DNA of 64,000 bases. Source: Actinomycetes bacterium. GTDB taxonomy: Bacteria; Actinomycetota; Acidimicrobiia; Acidimicrobiales; Ilumatobacteraceae. Location of the stretch: positions 1 to 64,000 of the forward strand of contig JANXUF010000133.1 of NCBI GenBank assembly GCA_025356335.1. The letters run 5' to 3'. A program made the position numbers and the translations under genes. This document shows positions 9,343 through 17,904 of this stretch, one piece after another; positions within the stretch are counted from its first letter, which is position 1, and each line of letters opens with the position of its first letter. The notes below the pieces were generated by a model. The model did no database searches, was not told the origin of the DNA, and worked only from the letters and a program-made list of their open reading frames with translations.

Positions 9343-9371
9343 GTTGTGCACAACGTAGCTGTTGTGTACAA
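9343..9371. repeat. Two related palindromes 18 bp apart
   Basis: GTTGTGCACAAC (9343-9354) is a perfect 12-base palindrome. TTGTGTACAA (9362-9371) is nearly the same core with one change. They lie in the 210-bp gap between convergent 3' ends, where an operator would be unexpected. Confidence 0.6.
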
Positions 9372-9403
9372 ACGCTCGGGGCGGGCGATCTCTGCGGGTG
9401 GAT

Positions 9404-9485
9404 CTCGATCAGCGGGTCTCGATCAGCGGGTCTCGATCAGCGCGTCTCGATCAGCGCGTCTCGATCAGCGGGTCTCGATCGGTGG
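9404..9485. repeat. 14-bp tandem repeat, five copies plus a partial
   Basis: The unit CTCGATCAGCGGGT starts at 9404, 9418, 9432, 9446 and 9460. Copies 3 and 4 read GCGCGT in place of GCGGGT, and a degenerate sixth copy begins at 9474. The unit length is not a multiple of three and the array lies between genes, ending just beyond the permease stop codon at 9493. Confidence 0.9.
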
Positions 9486-9492
9486 CGCCGGG

Positions 9493-11889
9493 TCAGTGGT
9501 GTTCGACGACGTGGTGGATCGGGTTCGGTGCTGTCAGCTCCCAGACCGGGTTGACCATCGTCATCCGGCCCCGATGCCCGACGGCGGTGCCGGAGGCCTT
9601 GACTTTCGATCCGAGTTGCAGCCCGGCGATCTTCGTGCGGCCGAGGAATTGCAGATCGATCGACCCGGAACCGTCGACGATGGTGACGACGAGACTCGAG
9701 GTGTGCGCCGACGTCTCGATGGCGATCTCGTCGACCCTGCCGGCGATGGCGCCAGGCTGACGCCAGACGAGATCTCCGATCGGCGAGGTTGTCGAGACCG
9801 GGACGGGTGCCCTCAGCGCAGCGGCGGCGGCCTTCTTGGAAACGGGGACCTTCGGCTCGACCTGCGGTGCGGCATCGATCAGTTCGTTCTCGCCGCCCAA
9901 GTGGAACGGCACGAAGGTGACGTTGACGTTCGGCAGTTTCTGCAGCGCGTCAGCGAGCGACTGCGACGTCGCATCGTGCAGCAGGGTATGCCAGCGGCGT
10001 TTGTGCGTCAGCTGCGGAATCAGCACATTGACCTGGGTGCGGCCATCACCGATCAGGTCGGCGACGTACGATTGCGCACGGCTTTCGAGCTTGCGGTCAG
10101 GGCAATCGATGATGCGCAGGCCGATGTGCTTCGGGCGCACGCCGTCCCAACGTTCCTGCAACAGATGTGCTCGGCCTTCGTCGATGGCGATGTGCACGGC
10201 GTCGGTGCGGTCTCCGTGGAGTGACCTGGCGACGGTCAGCGCCCTGGCCGCGGCGTTGTCGAGGTGGTCGAGCAGCACGATTGTCACGGTGGTCGAGGCG
10301 GCCGGAGCCGCAAGTGCCTCGACGACGTCGTCGCTCAACTCGTGCTTCTCGCTCTCGTACTTGTGGTTGAGGCGCACGAGTACCGTCACCATGACCGGAA
10401 CGAGGACGATGATCGCCCAGGCACCGTGGGTGAACTTGAAGATGCCGATGATGATGGTGACGAGACCGGTGGCGACGGCGCCGAGGGCGTTGATCACCAG
10501 GCCGAGCTTCCAACCCTTTTCCTTGTGCGTGACGTGGTGCTTGGACATCCCGGCCTGTGACAGCGTGAAGCTCGTGAACACGCCGATGGCGTAGAGCGGG
10601 ATGAGGTGGTCGACGCTCGCTCGGAAACCGATCACCAGAACGGTTGCCGACACCGAGAGGAAGACGATGCCGTTGGAGAAACCGAGGCGGTGGCCGCGCT
10701 TGGTCAACTGCCGCGGCATGAATTCGTCCTCGGCATGGAAGCTCGCCAGTCGAGGGAAGTCGGCGAAGGATGTGTTGGCGGCGAGTACGAGGATCAGCAG
10801 CGTCATCGCCTGCAGCAGGAAGAAGAGGAACCCGCTACCGAAAACGCCCTTGCCGAGTGCGCCGATGACGGTTGCCTTGTCGGTCGGGTAGGGATGCAGA
10901 CGGGAAGCGAGCCACGACATGCCGAGGAACATCGTCGCCAGCAGTGTTCCCATGACCATCAGCGTCGAGCGGGCATTCTTCCACTCGACCGGCTTGAATG
11001 CCGGGACACCGTTGGAAATCGCTTCGACACCGGTCATGGCGGCGCCACCCGAGGCAAAAGCGTGCAGCAGCAGGAACAGTCCGGCGCTCTTCAGTTCACT
11101 CGACTGCTTGAGGTCGACCGGCAGCGTATGCAGGTTGCCGGTCGCTGCCTTGATGACACCGACGATGATCAGCAGCAGGACCATGGCGATGAAGCCGAAC
11201 GTCGGGGCAGCGAAGATCTTGCCGGACTCCTTGACGCCGCGCAGGTTGCCCCAGGCGACGAGGATGATGAAGCCGACGGCGATCGGCACGCGCCATGCGT
11301 ACGTCGCTGGGATGGCGGTGTAGAGCGCTCCGACGCCGGCGGAAACGGACACAGCAACCGTCAGCACGTAGTCCGTGAGCAGGGCGACACCGGCGACCTG
11401 AGCGGGAAGCAGTCCGAGGTTGTCCTTGGTGACGATGTAGGCGCCGCCGGCGGACGGGTAGGCCTTGATCGTCTGGCGATAGCTGAACATGAGGATCGCC
11501 AACACGAGGACGAGGGCCATCGTGATCGGGATCGCGTAGCCGAAGGCGGCAGCACCGAGGCCGGCGAGCAGCAGCGTCTTGAGGATTTCCTCGGTCGCGT
11601 ACGCCGTCGACGACAGTGCGTCAGACGAGAAGACGGCAAGCGCCGTTGGCTTCCCGAGGCGCTCGTGAGCGAGGTCGTCGTTGTGCAGCGCCTTGCCGAG
11701 AGCGATGTCCTTGGCCCTGGCACCGAACGACTGCTTCACAGCCTTGCGGCTCCGGTTGGTCTGAGCCGGCTGCCAGTCTCCGCGCGTCGACGACGCTGAT
11801 GTTGCTGGTGTCGCCGCCGATGGTGGGGCCGCCGCCGATGCCATCGCCGGTTTGGGTGTCGAGGCAGAGTTCTCGAGCGTGCTACTCAT
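9493..11889 (-). CDS. KimA-like APC-superfamily permease with C-terminal OB-fold domain
   Basis: A 798-residue protein. After a Ser/Ala/Pro-rich N-terminal tail, residues about 50-500 carry about twelve membrane helices of the APC superfamily, with the early motif FSSDALSSTAYATEEIL typical of KimA-like potassium permeases. A soluble domain (VTIVLLDHLDNAAARAL, HIGLRIIDCPDRKL) follows, as in that family. The last 85 residues (DLVWRQPGAIAGRVDEI to MTMVNPVWEL) look like the small OB-fold proteins encoded beside trkAB-type potassium genes in actinobacteria. Fusion to the permease is unusual. Potassium is the likeliest substrate, amino acids the alternative. ATG 11889 is preferred over GTG 11919. 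Confidence 0.82.
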   Translation of the reverse strand: MSSTLENSASTPKPAMASAAAPPSAATPATSASSTRGDWQPAQTNRSRKAVKQSFGARAKDIALGKALHNDDLAHERLGKPTALAVFSSDALSSTAYATEEILKTLLLAGLGAAAFGYAIPITMALVLVLAILMFSYRQTIKAYPSAGGAYIVTKDNLGLLPAQVAGVALLTDYVLTVAVSVSAGVGALYTAIPATYAWRVPIAVGFIILVAWGNLRGVKESGKIFAAPTFGFIAMVLLLIIVGVIKAATGNLHTLPVDLKQSSELKSAGLFLLLHAFASGGAAMTGVEAISNGVPAFKPVEWKNARSTLMVMGTLLATMFLGMSWLASRLHPYPTDKATVIGALGKGVFGSGFLFFLLQAMTLLILVLAANTSFADFPRLASFHAEDEFMPRQLTKRGHRLGFSNGIVFLSVSATVLVIGFRASVDHLIPLYAIGVFTSFTLSQAGMSKHHVTHKEKGWKLGLVINALGAVATGLVTIIIGIFKFTHGAWAIIVLVPVMVTVLVRLNHKYESEKHELSDDVVEALAAPAASTTVTIVLLDHLDNAAARALTVARSLHGDRTDAVHIAIDEGRAHLLQERWDGVRPKHIGLRIIDCPDRKLESRAQSYVADLIGDGRTQVNVLIPQLTHKRRWHTLLHDATSQSLADALQKLPNVNVTFVPFHLGGENELIDAAPQVEPKVPVSKKAAAAALRAPVPVSTTSPIGDLVWRQPGAIAGRVDEIAIETSAHTSSLVVTIVDGSGSIDLQFLGRTKIAGLQLGSKVKASGTAVGHRGRMTMVNPVWELTAPNPIHHVVEHH

Positions 11890-11982
11890 ACTCGCATTGT
11901 GCAGAACTGAAGATGACACGACGATGACAACTTGCGGCCCGATGACGTGTCCTGCGTCTCACCGCTCACACGGGGACGCGAG

Positions 11983-12031
11983 TTCCTCGGCCCGTTTGCC
12001 GTCAGAAGTGGCGGGTAGGTGGACTCAGTTT
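11983..12031. repeat. Interspersed 49-bp hairpin repeat, copy 1
   Basis: The consensus runs from TTCCTCGGCCCG through GGTGGACTCAGTTT. The hairpin is CCGTCA-GAAG-TGGCGG (11999-12014) with one G-U type pair. It lies 5' of the response regulator at 12072, between divergent genes. Copies 2 and 3 are at 26359 and 43290. Confidence 0.9.
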
Positions 12032-12057
12032 CCTGGGGGTCGGTCGATGGACCGGCG

Positions 12058-12063
12058 TACCCT
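12058..12063 (+). promoter_or_regulatory. -10 box (TACCCT) before the response regulator
   Basis: TACCCT ends 5 bases before GTG 12069 and 8 bases before ATG 12072, consistent with a leaderless or nearly leaderless message. Confidence 0.45.
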
Positions 12064-12071
12064 GGGTGGTG

Positions 12072-12767
12072 ATGCGATTACTGGTGGTCGAGGACGAGCC
12101 GAAAATGGCCGACTTCCTGTCGCGCGCCCTCACCAGGGCCGGCTACGTCGTCGATGTGGCGACGACGGGCGAGGAGGCGCTGTGGGCGACGAAGGAGAAC
12201 GACTACGCGGGCGTATTGCTGGACGGCATGATTCCCGCCCCTGACGGATTCGAGGTCTGCCGCCGGTTGCGGCGCCGCGACCAATGGGTCCCGGTGATGA
12301 TGCTGACCGCCCGTGATGCCATCGACGACCGCGTGACCGGGCTCGACGCCGGTGCCGACGACTATCTGACCAAGCCCTTCGATCTTGCCGAACTCTTCGC
12401 CCGCGTTCGGGCGCTGGTGCGCCGTGCCCCCGAGAAGAGGCCGACGATACTTCGGGTCGCCGAGCTCGAACTCGACCCGGCGACGCACATCGTCTTGCGC
12501 GCCGGGCAACGGGTCGACATCAGCACCAAAGCCTTTGCCGTGCTGGAATATCTGATGCGCAAGCCTGAACAGGTGGTGTCGCGGACCGAGCTGCTCGACA
12601 ACGTCTGGGACGTTGCCTATGAGGGTGGATCGAATGTCGTCGACGTGTATGCCGGCCGCGTCCGCGATGCGATCGACCGTTCGTTCGACTGGCCGATGCT
12701 CGAGACGGTCAGGGGTGTCGGCTACCGTCTCCGGTCGTCGCCTCCAGACACACCACCCGGCGTCTGA
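12072..12767 (+). CDS. OmpR/PhoB-family response regulator
   Basis: A 231-residue protein. The receiver domain (residues 1-115) has the acidic pocket VVEDEP, the phospho-acceptor Asp in VLLDGMIPAPDGF, the Thr of MLTARD, and Lys in LTKPFD. A winged-helix DNA-binding domain follows (STKAFAVLEYLMRKPEQVVS, ending VRGVGYRLR). GTG codons at 12066 and 12069 are alternative starts. Its stop overlaps the kinase start by one base, so the pair is translationally coupled. Copy 1 of the interspersed hairpin repeat lies directly upstream. The signal is unknown. Confidence 0.95.
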   Translation: MRLLVVEDEPKMADFLSRALTRAGYVVDVATTGEEALWATKENDYAGVLLDGMIPAPDGFEVCRRLRRRDQWVPVMMLTARDAIDDRVTGLDAGADDYLTKPFDLAELFARVRALVRRAPEKRPTILRVAELELDPATHIVLRAGQRVDISTKAFAVLEYLMRKPEQVVSRTELLDNVWDVAYEGGSNVVDVYAGRVRDAIDRSFDWPMLETVRGVGYRLRSSPPDTPPGV

Positions 12768-13807
12768 TGCGCGGTCTGCCACGGTCGATGCGCGGCAAGC
12801 TCACCTTGCTGTTCGGCGTGTTCATCAGCCTGATGACCGTCTCCGGCGGGTTGCTGCTCAATCGGCTGGCAGCGAGGGAACCGACCCACCTGCCGACTGT
12901 GCTGTGGATCGTCCCGCCGGCGATCGTCGTGCTGACGTCGTTCGCCTGCTGGAATCTGATCGGCGCAGCGCTGCGGCCGATGACCAACTTGACGAGGGAG
13001 GCAGCGCGCCTGTCGGTCCACGAGCCGACCAGGCGGTTGGGAACGCCAGACCGCGATGACGAACTCGCCGAGCTGACGCGACAGCTCAATCTGTTGCTGG
13101 CGCGGACATCCGATGCGCTGTATTCGGAGCGATCGTTCGTCGACGATGCGAGCCACGAACTGCGTACACCACTGGCGATCCTGCGCGGCGAGCTGGATCT
13201 GGCGTTGATGTCCCTGGCGGACGGCAATCTCGACGACGTCAGGGCCTCGGTCACTGCAGCGGCCGATGAGGCGAGACGTCTCACCCGCTTGGCGGAGGAC
13301 CTGCTCGTCCTCGCTCGTCTCGACCACGGTGAGCTGACGATGCGAAACCGTGCGGTCGTCACCTTCTCGCTGATCGAGAACGTCGTTGCCAGACTCGGCG
13401 CAATCGCTCCCAGAGTGACCGTGAACGGGGACCACAACCTGATCAGCGGTGATCCCGACCGGCTCGAGCAGGTCTTCACCAACCTCATCGCCAACGCCAG
13501 GAGGTTCGCCAGGGGCCAGGTGCGAATCGAGATCTTCGACGAGTATGCGGCCGGTCAACGCGTCGTCATCGCCGACGACGGTCCGGGTTTCCCTGCGAAC
13601 ATGCTGCCGGGAGCCTTCGACCGCTTCCGCCGGGCGGATCGCGCCAGGGGACGCGGGAGCAGCGGGTCCACCGGCCTCGGACTGGCGATCGCCAGCGCGA
13701 TCGTCTCGGCACACGGCGGCACGATCAGCGCCGACAACGGCGGCGAGCTCGGCGGCGCCATCGTCAGCGTCCATCTGCCGCTCGAAGCCCTGAGAACAAG
13801 AAAGTGA
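12767..13807 (+). CDS. Sensor histidine kinase partner of the upstream regulator
   Basis: A 346-residue membrane kinase. Two helices (about residues 13-31 and 45-64) bracket a very short extracytoplasmic loop of about 15 residues, so it has little room to sense an external ligand and may read the membrane itself. HAMP-like region, then HisKA with the phospho-acceptor in DDASHELRTP near residue 129. The ATPase domain has NLIANARRF, DDGPGFP and GSTGLGLAIA. It ends at the start of the sigma factor gene, so regulator, kinase, sigma factor and transpeptidase appear to form one run of overlapping genes. Confidence 0.93.
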   Translation: MRGLPRSMRGKLTLLFGVFISLMTVSGGLLLNRLAAREPTHLPTVLWIVPPAIVVLTSFACWNLIGAALRPMTNLTREAARLSVHEPTRRLGTPDRDDELAELTRQLNLLLARTSDALYSERSFVDDASHELRTPLAILRGELDLALMSLADGNLDDVRASVTAAADEARRLTRLAEDLLVLARLDHGELTMRNRAVVTFSLIENVVARLGAIAPRVTVNGDHNLISGDPDRLEQVFTNLIANARRFARGQVRIEIFDEYAAGQRVVIADDGPGFPANMLPGAFDRFRRADRARGRGSSGSTGLGLAIASAIVSAHGGTISADNGGELGGAIVSVHLPLEALRTRK

Positions 13808-13866
13808 GAGGATTTCGTCGGCCGCTGCCTTTGAGAGACGTGGGACTTGTGGAAACCTCCTGGACG

Positions 13867-14325
13867 ATGTCGCACGAGGAGGAGTTCGAACGATTCGCCA
13901 GAACCGAGGCCGAACGGCTCCGTCGCGTGCTCGTCGCTCAGCACGGCGTCGACCTCGGCAACGATCTCGCATCCGACGCAATCGCCTATGCATGGGAGCA
14001 TTGGGACCGGGTCGGCGGGCTGACGAACCCGGTTGGTTACCTGTACCGCGTCGCTCAGACATCGGGTCGGAACCGTCGCCGCTGGCTCCGACCGGTACCG
14101 TTCCTCGCCGAACGTCCCCCTGACGTGGAACACGCAGATCCGGCACTGGCGCAGGCGCTGATGCGACTGGCACCGGTTCCGCGAGCGTGTGTCGTGCTCG
14201 TGCATGTCTACGGATGGAGTTATGGCGAAGTCGCCGAGTCGTTGAATGTGTCAGAAGCGAGTATCCGCAATCACCTGCACCGCGGTGTGCGCAAGCTCCG
14301 AGATCTGTTGGAGAACAAATCATGA
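13867..14325 (+). CDS. ECF-like RNA polymerase sigma factor
   Basis: A 152-residue protein from ATG 13867. Region 2 is SHEEEFERFARTEAERLRRVL and NDLASDAIAYAWEHWDRVG. Region 4 is the helix-turn-helix CVVLVHVYGWSYGEVAESL, then SEASIRNHLHRGVRKLRD. GTG 13804, which overlaps the kinase stop as GTGA, and GTG 13849 are in-frame alternatives, so the true N-terminus could be 6-21 residues longer. The downstream gene overlaps by ATGA and carries a membrane anchor where an anti-sigma factor would be expected. Confidence 0.85.
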   Translation: MSHEEEFERFARTEAERLRRVLVAQHGVDLGNDLASDAIAYAWEHWDRVGGLTNPVGYLYRVAQTSGRNRRRWLRPVPFLAERPPDVEHADPALAQALMRLAPVPRACVVLVHVYGWSYGEVAESLNVSEASIRNHLHRGVRKLRDLLENKS

Positions 14326-15890
14326 ATGATGATCTGGAACAGCGCCTGTGGGATTTCCAGCCGGCGATCGAGGAATCGATCCGGGCCGACCTCGAGCGCA
14401 AGGCGCATGTCGGTGAGCGCACACCGAACGTCTCGCCGCTGATTGCCGGAACGCCTCGCACCCCGTCTCGGCGCCTGGCGCACGAGGCAACCGGTTTCGG
14501 AGCCACGATCGGTCACGAAGTCGCCGACGGTGACGAGGACGCTGACGGCTTCGAAGACGCACACGTCTATGCGGGCGGCGGGGGTGCCGGCGGTACATCC
14601 CGGCGGACGCTCCTGTTCGCCGCTGCGGCGAGTGTCACGATCCTCGGAGGTGTCGGATGGGCGCTCGTCGACCGCGATCGCGAACGCAGCAGGACGACTG
14701 CGTCGCCAGAGACAACGGCATATGCCGGCACCACGAATGCCGCGACCGATCCTGCGCAGACCGCTGCCACGCCGGCGTCGGCGACGACGGCCACTGCAAC
14801 GACAGCCACACCGACGCCACCGCCGACCGAAGCGCCCACGGTTCCGCCGACCGATCCTGCGACCGTGCCGCCGACCGATCCTGCGACGGCGCCGCCGTCG
14901 ACGATCGTCGAGAACGTCATTGCCGCGTCGCCGCCCGTGCCGTTGACCAGGAATCTCAAGGAGGGCAGCTCAGGAGCCGATGTGACGCTGTTGCAGCAAC
15001 GACTGACGGATCTTCGTCTGCAGACCGGTGGCACCTCGGGATCGTTCAACCATCTGACGACGCAGGCCGTGTGGGCGTTCCAGAAACTCGTCATGCAGAT
15101 CCCGCCGAGCAAGGCCAACGGCGTGGTCACACCTGATGTGTGGACTGCGATGCAGGGTGCCGTGACGCTCGCCGCCCGCAAGCCCTCCAGCACTGCGACG
15201 CATGTCGAGGTCTACGTACCGGAGCAGGTGCTGGTCGTGTTCAAGGCAGGTGTTCCGGTACTGATGAGCCACATCTCGACCGGATCCGGGAAGTCGTGGA
15301 AAGCGGCGATCGTGCTCGACCCCGGGACCCCGGACAACCCAGGGGCGACCCCGCTGACGCAGCACATCCTCGGCTCGTCGATCACGCCCGGTGGCTCGTA
15401 CAAATTCGTCTGGCGCTATACGACCGGCGACGGATGGCGCACGGGCAAGCTCGGCAAGATGTACAAGCCGATGTACTTCAACCAGGGCGTCGCCGTGCAC
15501 GGAATGACGGATGTGCCGGGCTATCCGGCATCGCACGGATGCGTACGCCTGCCGATGGGGGCGACGGACGGGAACAACGAGCCGAAGGGGCCGAATCCGG
15601 CAGACATGTTCCCCACGCTCGTGAGCAACGGCGATCAGATCTTCGTGTTCACCGACACCAACCCGACAGCGCAGGGGAACGAAGCCCCACCGTACGACAA
15701 GCCCGACCCGGCGTTCGCGACCACGACGACCACCGCTCCGCCGACGACGCCTCCACCCCCCACTTCGCCGGCGACGGCACCGGTCACCGCGCCGGCGACG
15801 GTCCCGCCAACGGTTGCGCCCCCGACTCCGGCGGCGGCAACTTCGACGACTTCGGCCGCTCCGGTTGTGACAACGCCTCCGGCAACATAG
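14322..15890 (+). CDS. Membrane-anchored L,D-transpeptidase with peptidoglycan-binding domain
   Basis: A 522-residue protein. The cytoplasmic N-terminus (about 100 residues, beginning MNDDLEQRLWDFQPAIEESI) precedes a single membrane helix (TLLFAAAASVTILGGVGWAL). A Thr/Pro/Ala-rich linker follows, then a peptidoglycan-binding domain (GSSGADVTLLQQRLTDLRL). The YkuD catalytic domain has the His of VHGMTDVPGYPA near residue 392 and the nucleophile in SHGCVRLP near 405. A Thr/Pro tail ends the protein. YkuD enzymes make 3-3 crosslinks in peptidoglycan. Overlap with the sigma factor gene and the N-in/C-out layout suggest it may also hold the sigma factor at the membrane (inference). Confidence 0.88.
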   Translation: MNDDLEQRLWDFQPAIEESIRADLERKAHVGERTPNVSPLIAGTPRTPSRRLAHEATGFGATIGHEVADGDEDADGFEDAHVYAGGGGAGGTSRRTLLFAAAASVTILGGVGWALVDRDRERSRTTASPETTAYAGTTNAATDPAQTAATPASATTATATTATPTPPPTEAPTVPPTDPATVPPTDPATAPPSTIVENVIAASPPVPLTRNLKEGSSGADVTLLQQRLTDLRLQTGGTSGSFNHLTTQAVWAFQKLVMQIPPSKANGVVTPDVWTAMQGAVTLAARKPSSTATHVEVYVPEQVLVVFKAGVPVLMSHISTGSGKSWKAAIVLDPGTPDNPGATPLTQHILGSSITPGGSYKFVWRYTTGDGWRTGKLGKMYKPMYFNQGVAVHGMTDVPGYPASHGCVRLPMGATDGNNEPKGPNPADMFPTLVSNGDQIFVFTDTNPTAQGNEAPPYDKPDPAFATTTTTAPPTTPPPPTSPATAPVTAPATVPPTVAPPTPAAATSTTSAAPVVTTPPAT

Positions 15891-15941
15891 GCACCACCTC
15901 CGCCGCCGGCGCGACTGCGGGATGGTGGTGGGGCCCGGTTG

Positions 15942-15981
15942 CGGTCACGCGGATTCCGTGATGGCGGAATCCACGTGACCG
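15942..15981. terminator. Bidirectional terminator hairpin between convergent genes
   Basis: The arms GGTCACGCGGATTCCG (15943-15958) and CGGAATCCACGTGACC (15965-15980) pair along 16 bases with one C-A mismatch and a 6-base loop. A flanking C-G pair extends the stem. It sits between the convergent transpeptidase and protease genes and lacks a T run, as is common in actinobacteria. Confidence 0.7.
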
Positions 15982-16000
15982 GCGCTGTCGCCGGCCCCTG

Positions 16001-16780
16001 TCAGGTACAGCGGACCGCCGTGGCCACGGCGTCGACCGGCGACGATGCGACCTCGGCGAGCAACGAGGCGAACTCGCTGATGTCGATGGCGTACGCACGG
16101 GTATCGGCCTGCTCGCTCCGTGCCCATACGACGCCGGTGACGGCGCCGGAGACGATCAGACCGGCCCCGCTGTCGCCGGCGACGGTGTCGGACGTCAGTT
16201 CGTATCCTGCCCGTGGATAGTCGCCGTCGATGTAGATGTCCTCGCTGTCGAGGGTGATCCGGCGTTTCACGGTGAATGGTTTGACGCCGGGTGTCAGCCC
16301 TCCGAAGCCGAGGTAGCTGCCCGTTTCGTCGGCCACCGCCGACCGCAACTCGACGGGCGAGCGGTCCATTCCGTCGACGCGAAGGATGGCCAGATCATGC
16401 TGGGTATCGATCCCCGCGATCACCGCATCGAAGGTCAGGCCCGCGACTCGAACCCCGACGGTTTTCGCACCCGCTACGACATGCGCGACGGTCAGGACGA
16501 GCGGACCACCGATGGCCGTGCCGGATCCGACCTCCGACACGGGGCCGCAACCGGAGGCGACGATCTCCACTCCACTCGCCGCCGCTGACGTATGGGCGTC
16601 AGGCGGATCTGCTGCGCAGGCGGCAAGCGCGACCGTCAGCCAGGCGGTGAGCAAGCGATGAACGACCCTGCGTCCAGTTCGAGCGGCGAGTGCCGGAGAG
16701 GTGACGCAGGCCAGCCGGACGTCCACAGTGACGGACGACCGGGTTGTACGGCGGGGCACGGCGGGGAATGGGTGGGTCAC
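16001..16780 (-). CDS. Exported trypsin-like serine protease (lipoprotein)
   Basis: A 259-residue protein. A long N-terminus leads to a signal helix and lipobox (LTVALAAC, Cys 55). The catalytic triad fits His 100 (LTVAHVVAG), Asp 129 (TQHDLAILRV) and Ser 204 (AGDSGAGL). The fold matches the short chymotrypsin-like proteases of actinobacteria. The GTG at 16780 overlaps the LacI stop codon (GTGA), which argues for coupling, although the 40 residues before the signal helix suggest a later start such as TTG 16654. Cotranscription with an inositol-type LacI regulator is odd; no functional link is evident. Confidence 0.8.
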   Translation of the reverse strand: MTHPFPAVPRRTTRSSVTVDVRLACVTSPALAARTGRRVVHRLLTAWLTVALAACAADPPDAHTSAAASGVEIVASGCGPVSEVGSGTAIGGPLVLTVAHVVAGAKTVGVRVAGLTFDAVIAGIDTQHDLAILRVDGMDRSPVELRSAVADETGSYLGFGGLTPGVKPFTVKRRITLDSEDIYIDGDYPRAGYELTSDTVAGDSGAGLIVSGAVTGVVWARSEQADTRAYAIDISEFASLLAEVASSPVDAVATAVRCT

Positions 16781-17802
16781 TTCGAGCGAGGTGCGGCAGT
16801 GGTCTTGCGGACGACGAGTGACGGTGCCAGCACGTGATGCTGACCGGCAGGCCGGCCTGTCGTGATGCGATCGATGAGTGTCTCGACCGCCAGGCTGCCG
16901 ATGGCGACGCGTTGTTGGTCGATCGTCGTGAGCGACATCCGCCGCATCGTGGCGAGCGCCGTGTTGTCGTAGCCGACCAGGGACAGGTCGCGCGGCACGC
17001 GTATCTTCGTGTCGTCGAGGCGATCGAGCACGCCGGCGGCGATCAGGTCGTTGGCCGCGAAAATCGCCGACGGCATCGGCTCGGCGGATTTGAGGAGCCT
17101 GTCGGTTGCCCGCTCCCCGCCGGCCTCGGTGAACTCCTCTGCGCTGATCCTCGGCCCTGGATCCAGGCCGTGCATTTTCATGACCCGACGAAAGGCGCGA
17201 AGGCGCATGGTGGCCGCCGGGCCCTCCCCACCGTCGATATGCAGGATCCGCCGATGGCCGAGGCCGACGAGATGATCGATGATCAGGCGCGCGCCGACGC
17301 GTTCGTCGTTGCTGACGGTGTCGATGTGGTCAGACTTGAGCGGTTCGGCGACGGCGACGACGGGTAGGTTGACGGCGAGCGACTCGATGATCGTCAATGG
17401 GAAGCGAGGGCTCAGCAGGATCAGACCGTCCGTCTGCATACCGAAGAGCGTCTCGATGGCGCGCTGCTGTTCGTTCGGATGCCTGCGGCCCGTGGTGATC
17501 AAGGTGTGATAGCCGTGCCCGTAGGCGGTGGCCAGCAGGCCGTCGGCGATTTCGGCGTAGTACGGGTTGTGCAGGTCGTCGAGGAACACGCCGATCGTCA
17601 TCGTCCGATGGCTCGCCAGATTGCGGGCGATGAGATTCGGTCGGTAGCCGATTGCCGAAGCGGCAGCGAGTACCGCCGCGCGGGAGCCATCGCTGACCTT
17701 CGGCGAATCGCGCATCACCAACGAGACCAAGGCGCGCGACACCCCGGCGCGGTTGGCAACGTCTTCCATTGTGGGCAGTGACGAACCCATGGATCCCCTC
17801 AT
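16777..17802 (-). CDS. LacI-family repressor of the inositol cluster
   Basis: A 341-residue protein. An N-terminal helix-turn-helix and hinge (MEDVANRAGVSRALVSLVM, then IGYRPNLIARNLASHRT) is followed by a periplasmic-binding-like sensor domain (IGVFLDDLHNPYYAEIADGL) with the late motif SLVGYDNTALA. ATG 17790 is an in-frame alternative. It is divergent from the iol operon, with a 20-bp palindrome between them. The ligand is probably an inositol or an inositol catabolite, by context. Confidence 0.92.
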   Translation of the reverse strand: MRGSMGSSLPTMEDVANRAGVSRALVSLVMRDSPKVSDGSRAAVLAAASAIGYRPNLIARNLASHRTMTIGVFLDDLHNPYYAEIADGLLATAYGHGYHTLITTGRRHPNEQQRAIETLFGMQTDGLILLSPRFPLTIIESLAVNLPVVAVAEPLKSDHIDTVSNDERVGARLIIDHLVGLGHRRILHIDGGEGPAATMRLRAFRRVMKMHGLDPGPRISAEEFTEAGGERATDRLLKSAEPMPSAIFAANDLIAAGVLDRLDDTKIRVPRDLSLVGYDNTALATMRRMSLTTIDQQRVAIGSLAVETLIDRITTGRPAGQHHVLAPSLVVRKTTAAPRSK

Positions 17803-17863
17803 CCGCCGAGCCCCCGGTCTTCCGGCGTCGGCCGAACTTTTTCCGAGGCAACTCTTGCTTTTG

Positions 17864-17883
17864 ACATTAGAGCGCTCTAATGT
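17864..17883. promoter_or_regulatory. LacI-type operator, 20-bp perfect palindrome
   Basis: ACATTAGAGCGCTCTAATGT is perfectly symmetric around a central CG, the hallmark of LacI/GalR operators. It lies between the LacI gene start (17802) and the iolE-like start (17905). TTGACA at 17861-17866 overlaps its left edge, so a bound repressor would block a plus-strand promoter. Confidence 0.85.
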
Positions 17884-17904
17884 GCAACGCGCAAGGGGGA
17901 AGTT

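Noticed and set aside
9404-9485. Possible CRISPR array
   Set aside because: The units are 14 bp in direct tandem with no spacers, and no cas genes are near.
10606-11799. A 397-codon plus-strand reading frame rich in Glu, Asp and Gln
   Set aside because: It mirrors the membrane helices of the permease on the other strand and has no domain of its own.
12722-14506. A 594-codon minus-strand reading frame
   Set aside because: It is antisense to the histidine kinase and sigma factor, both of which are well supported.
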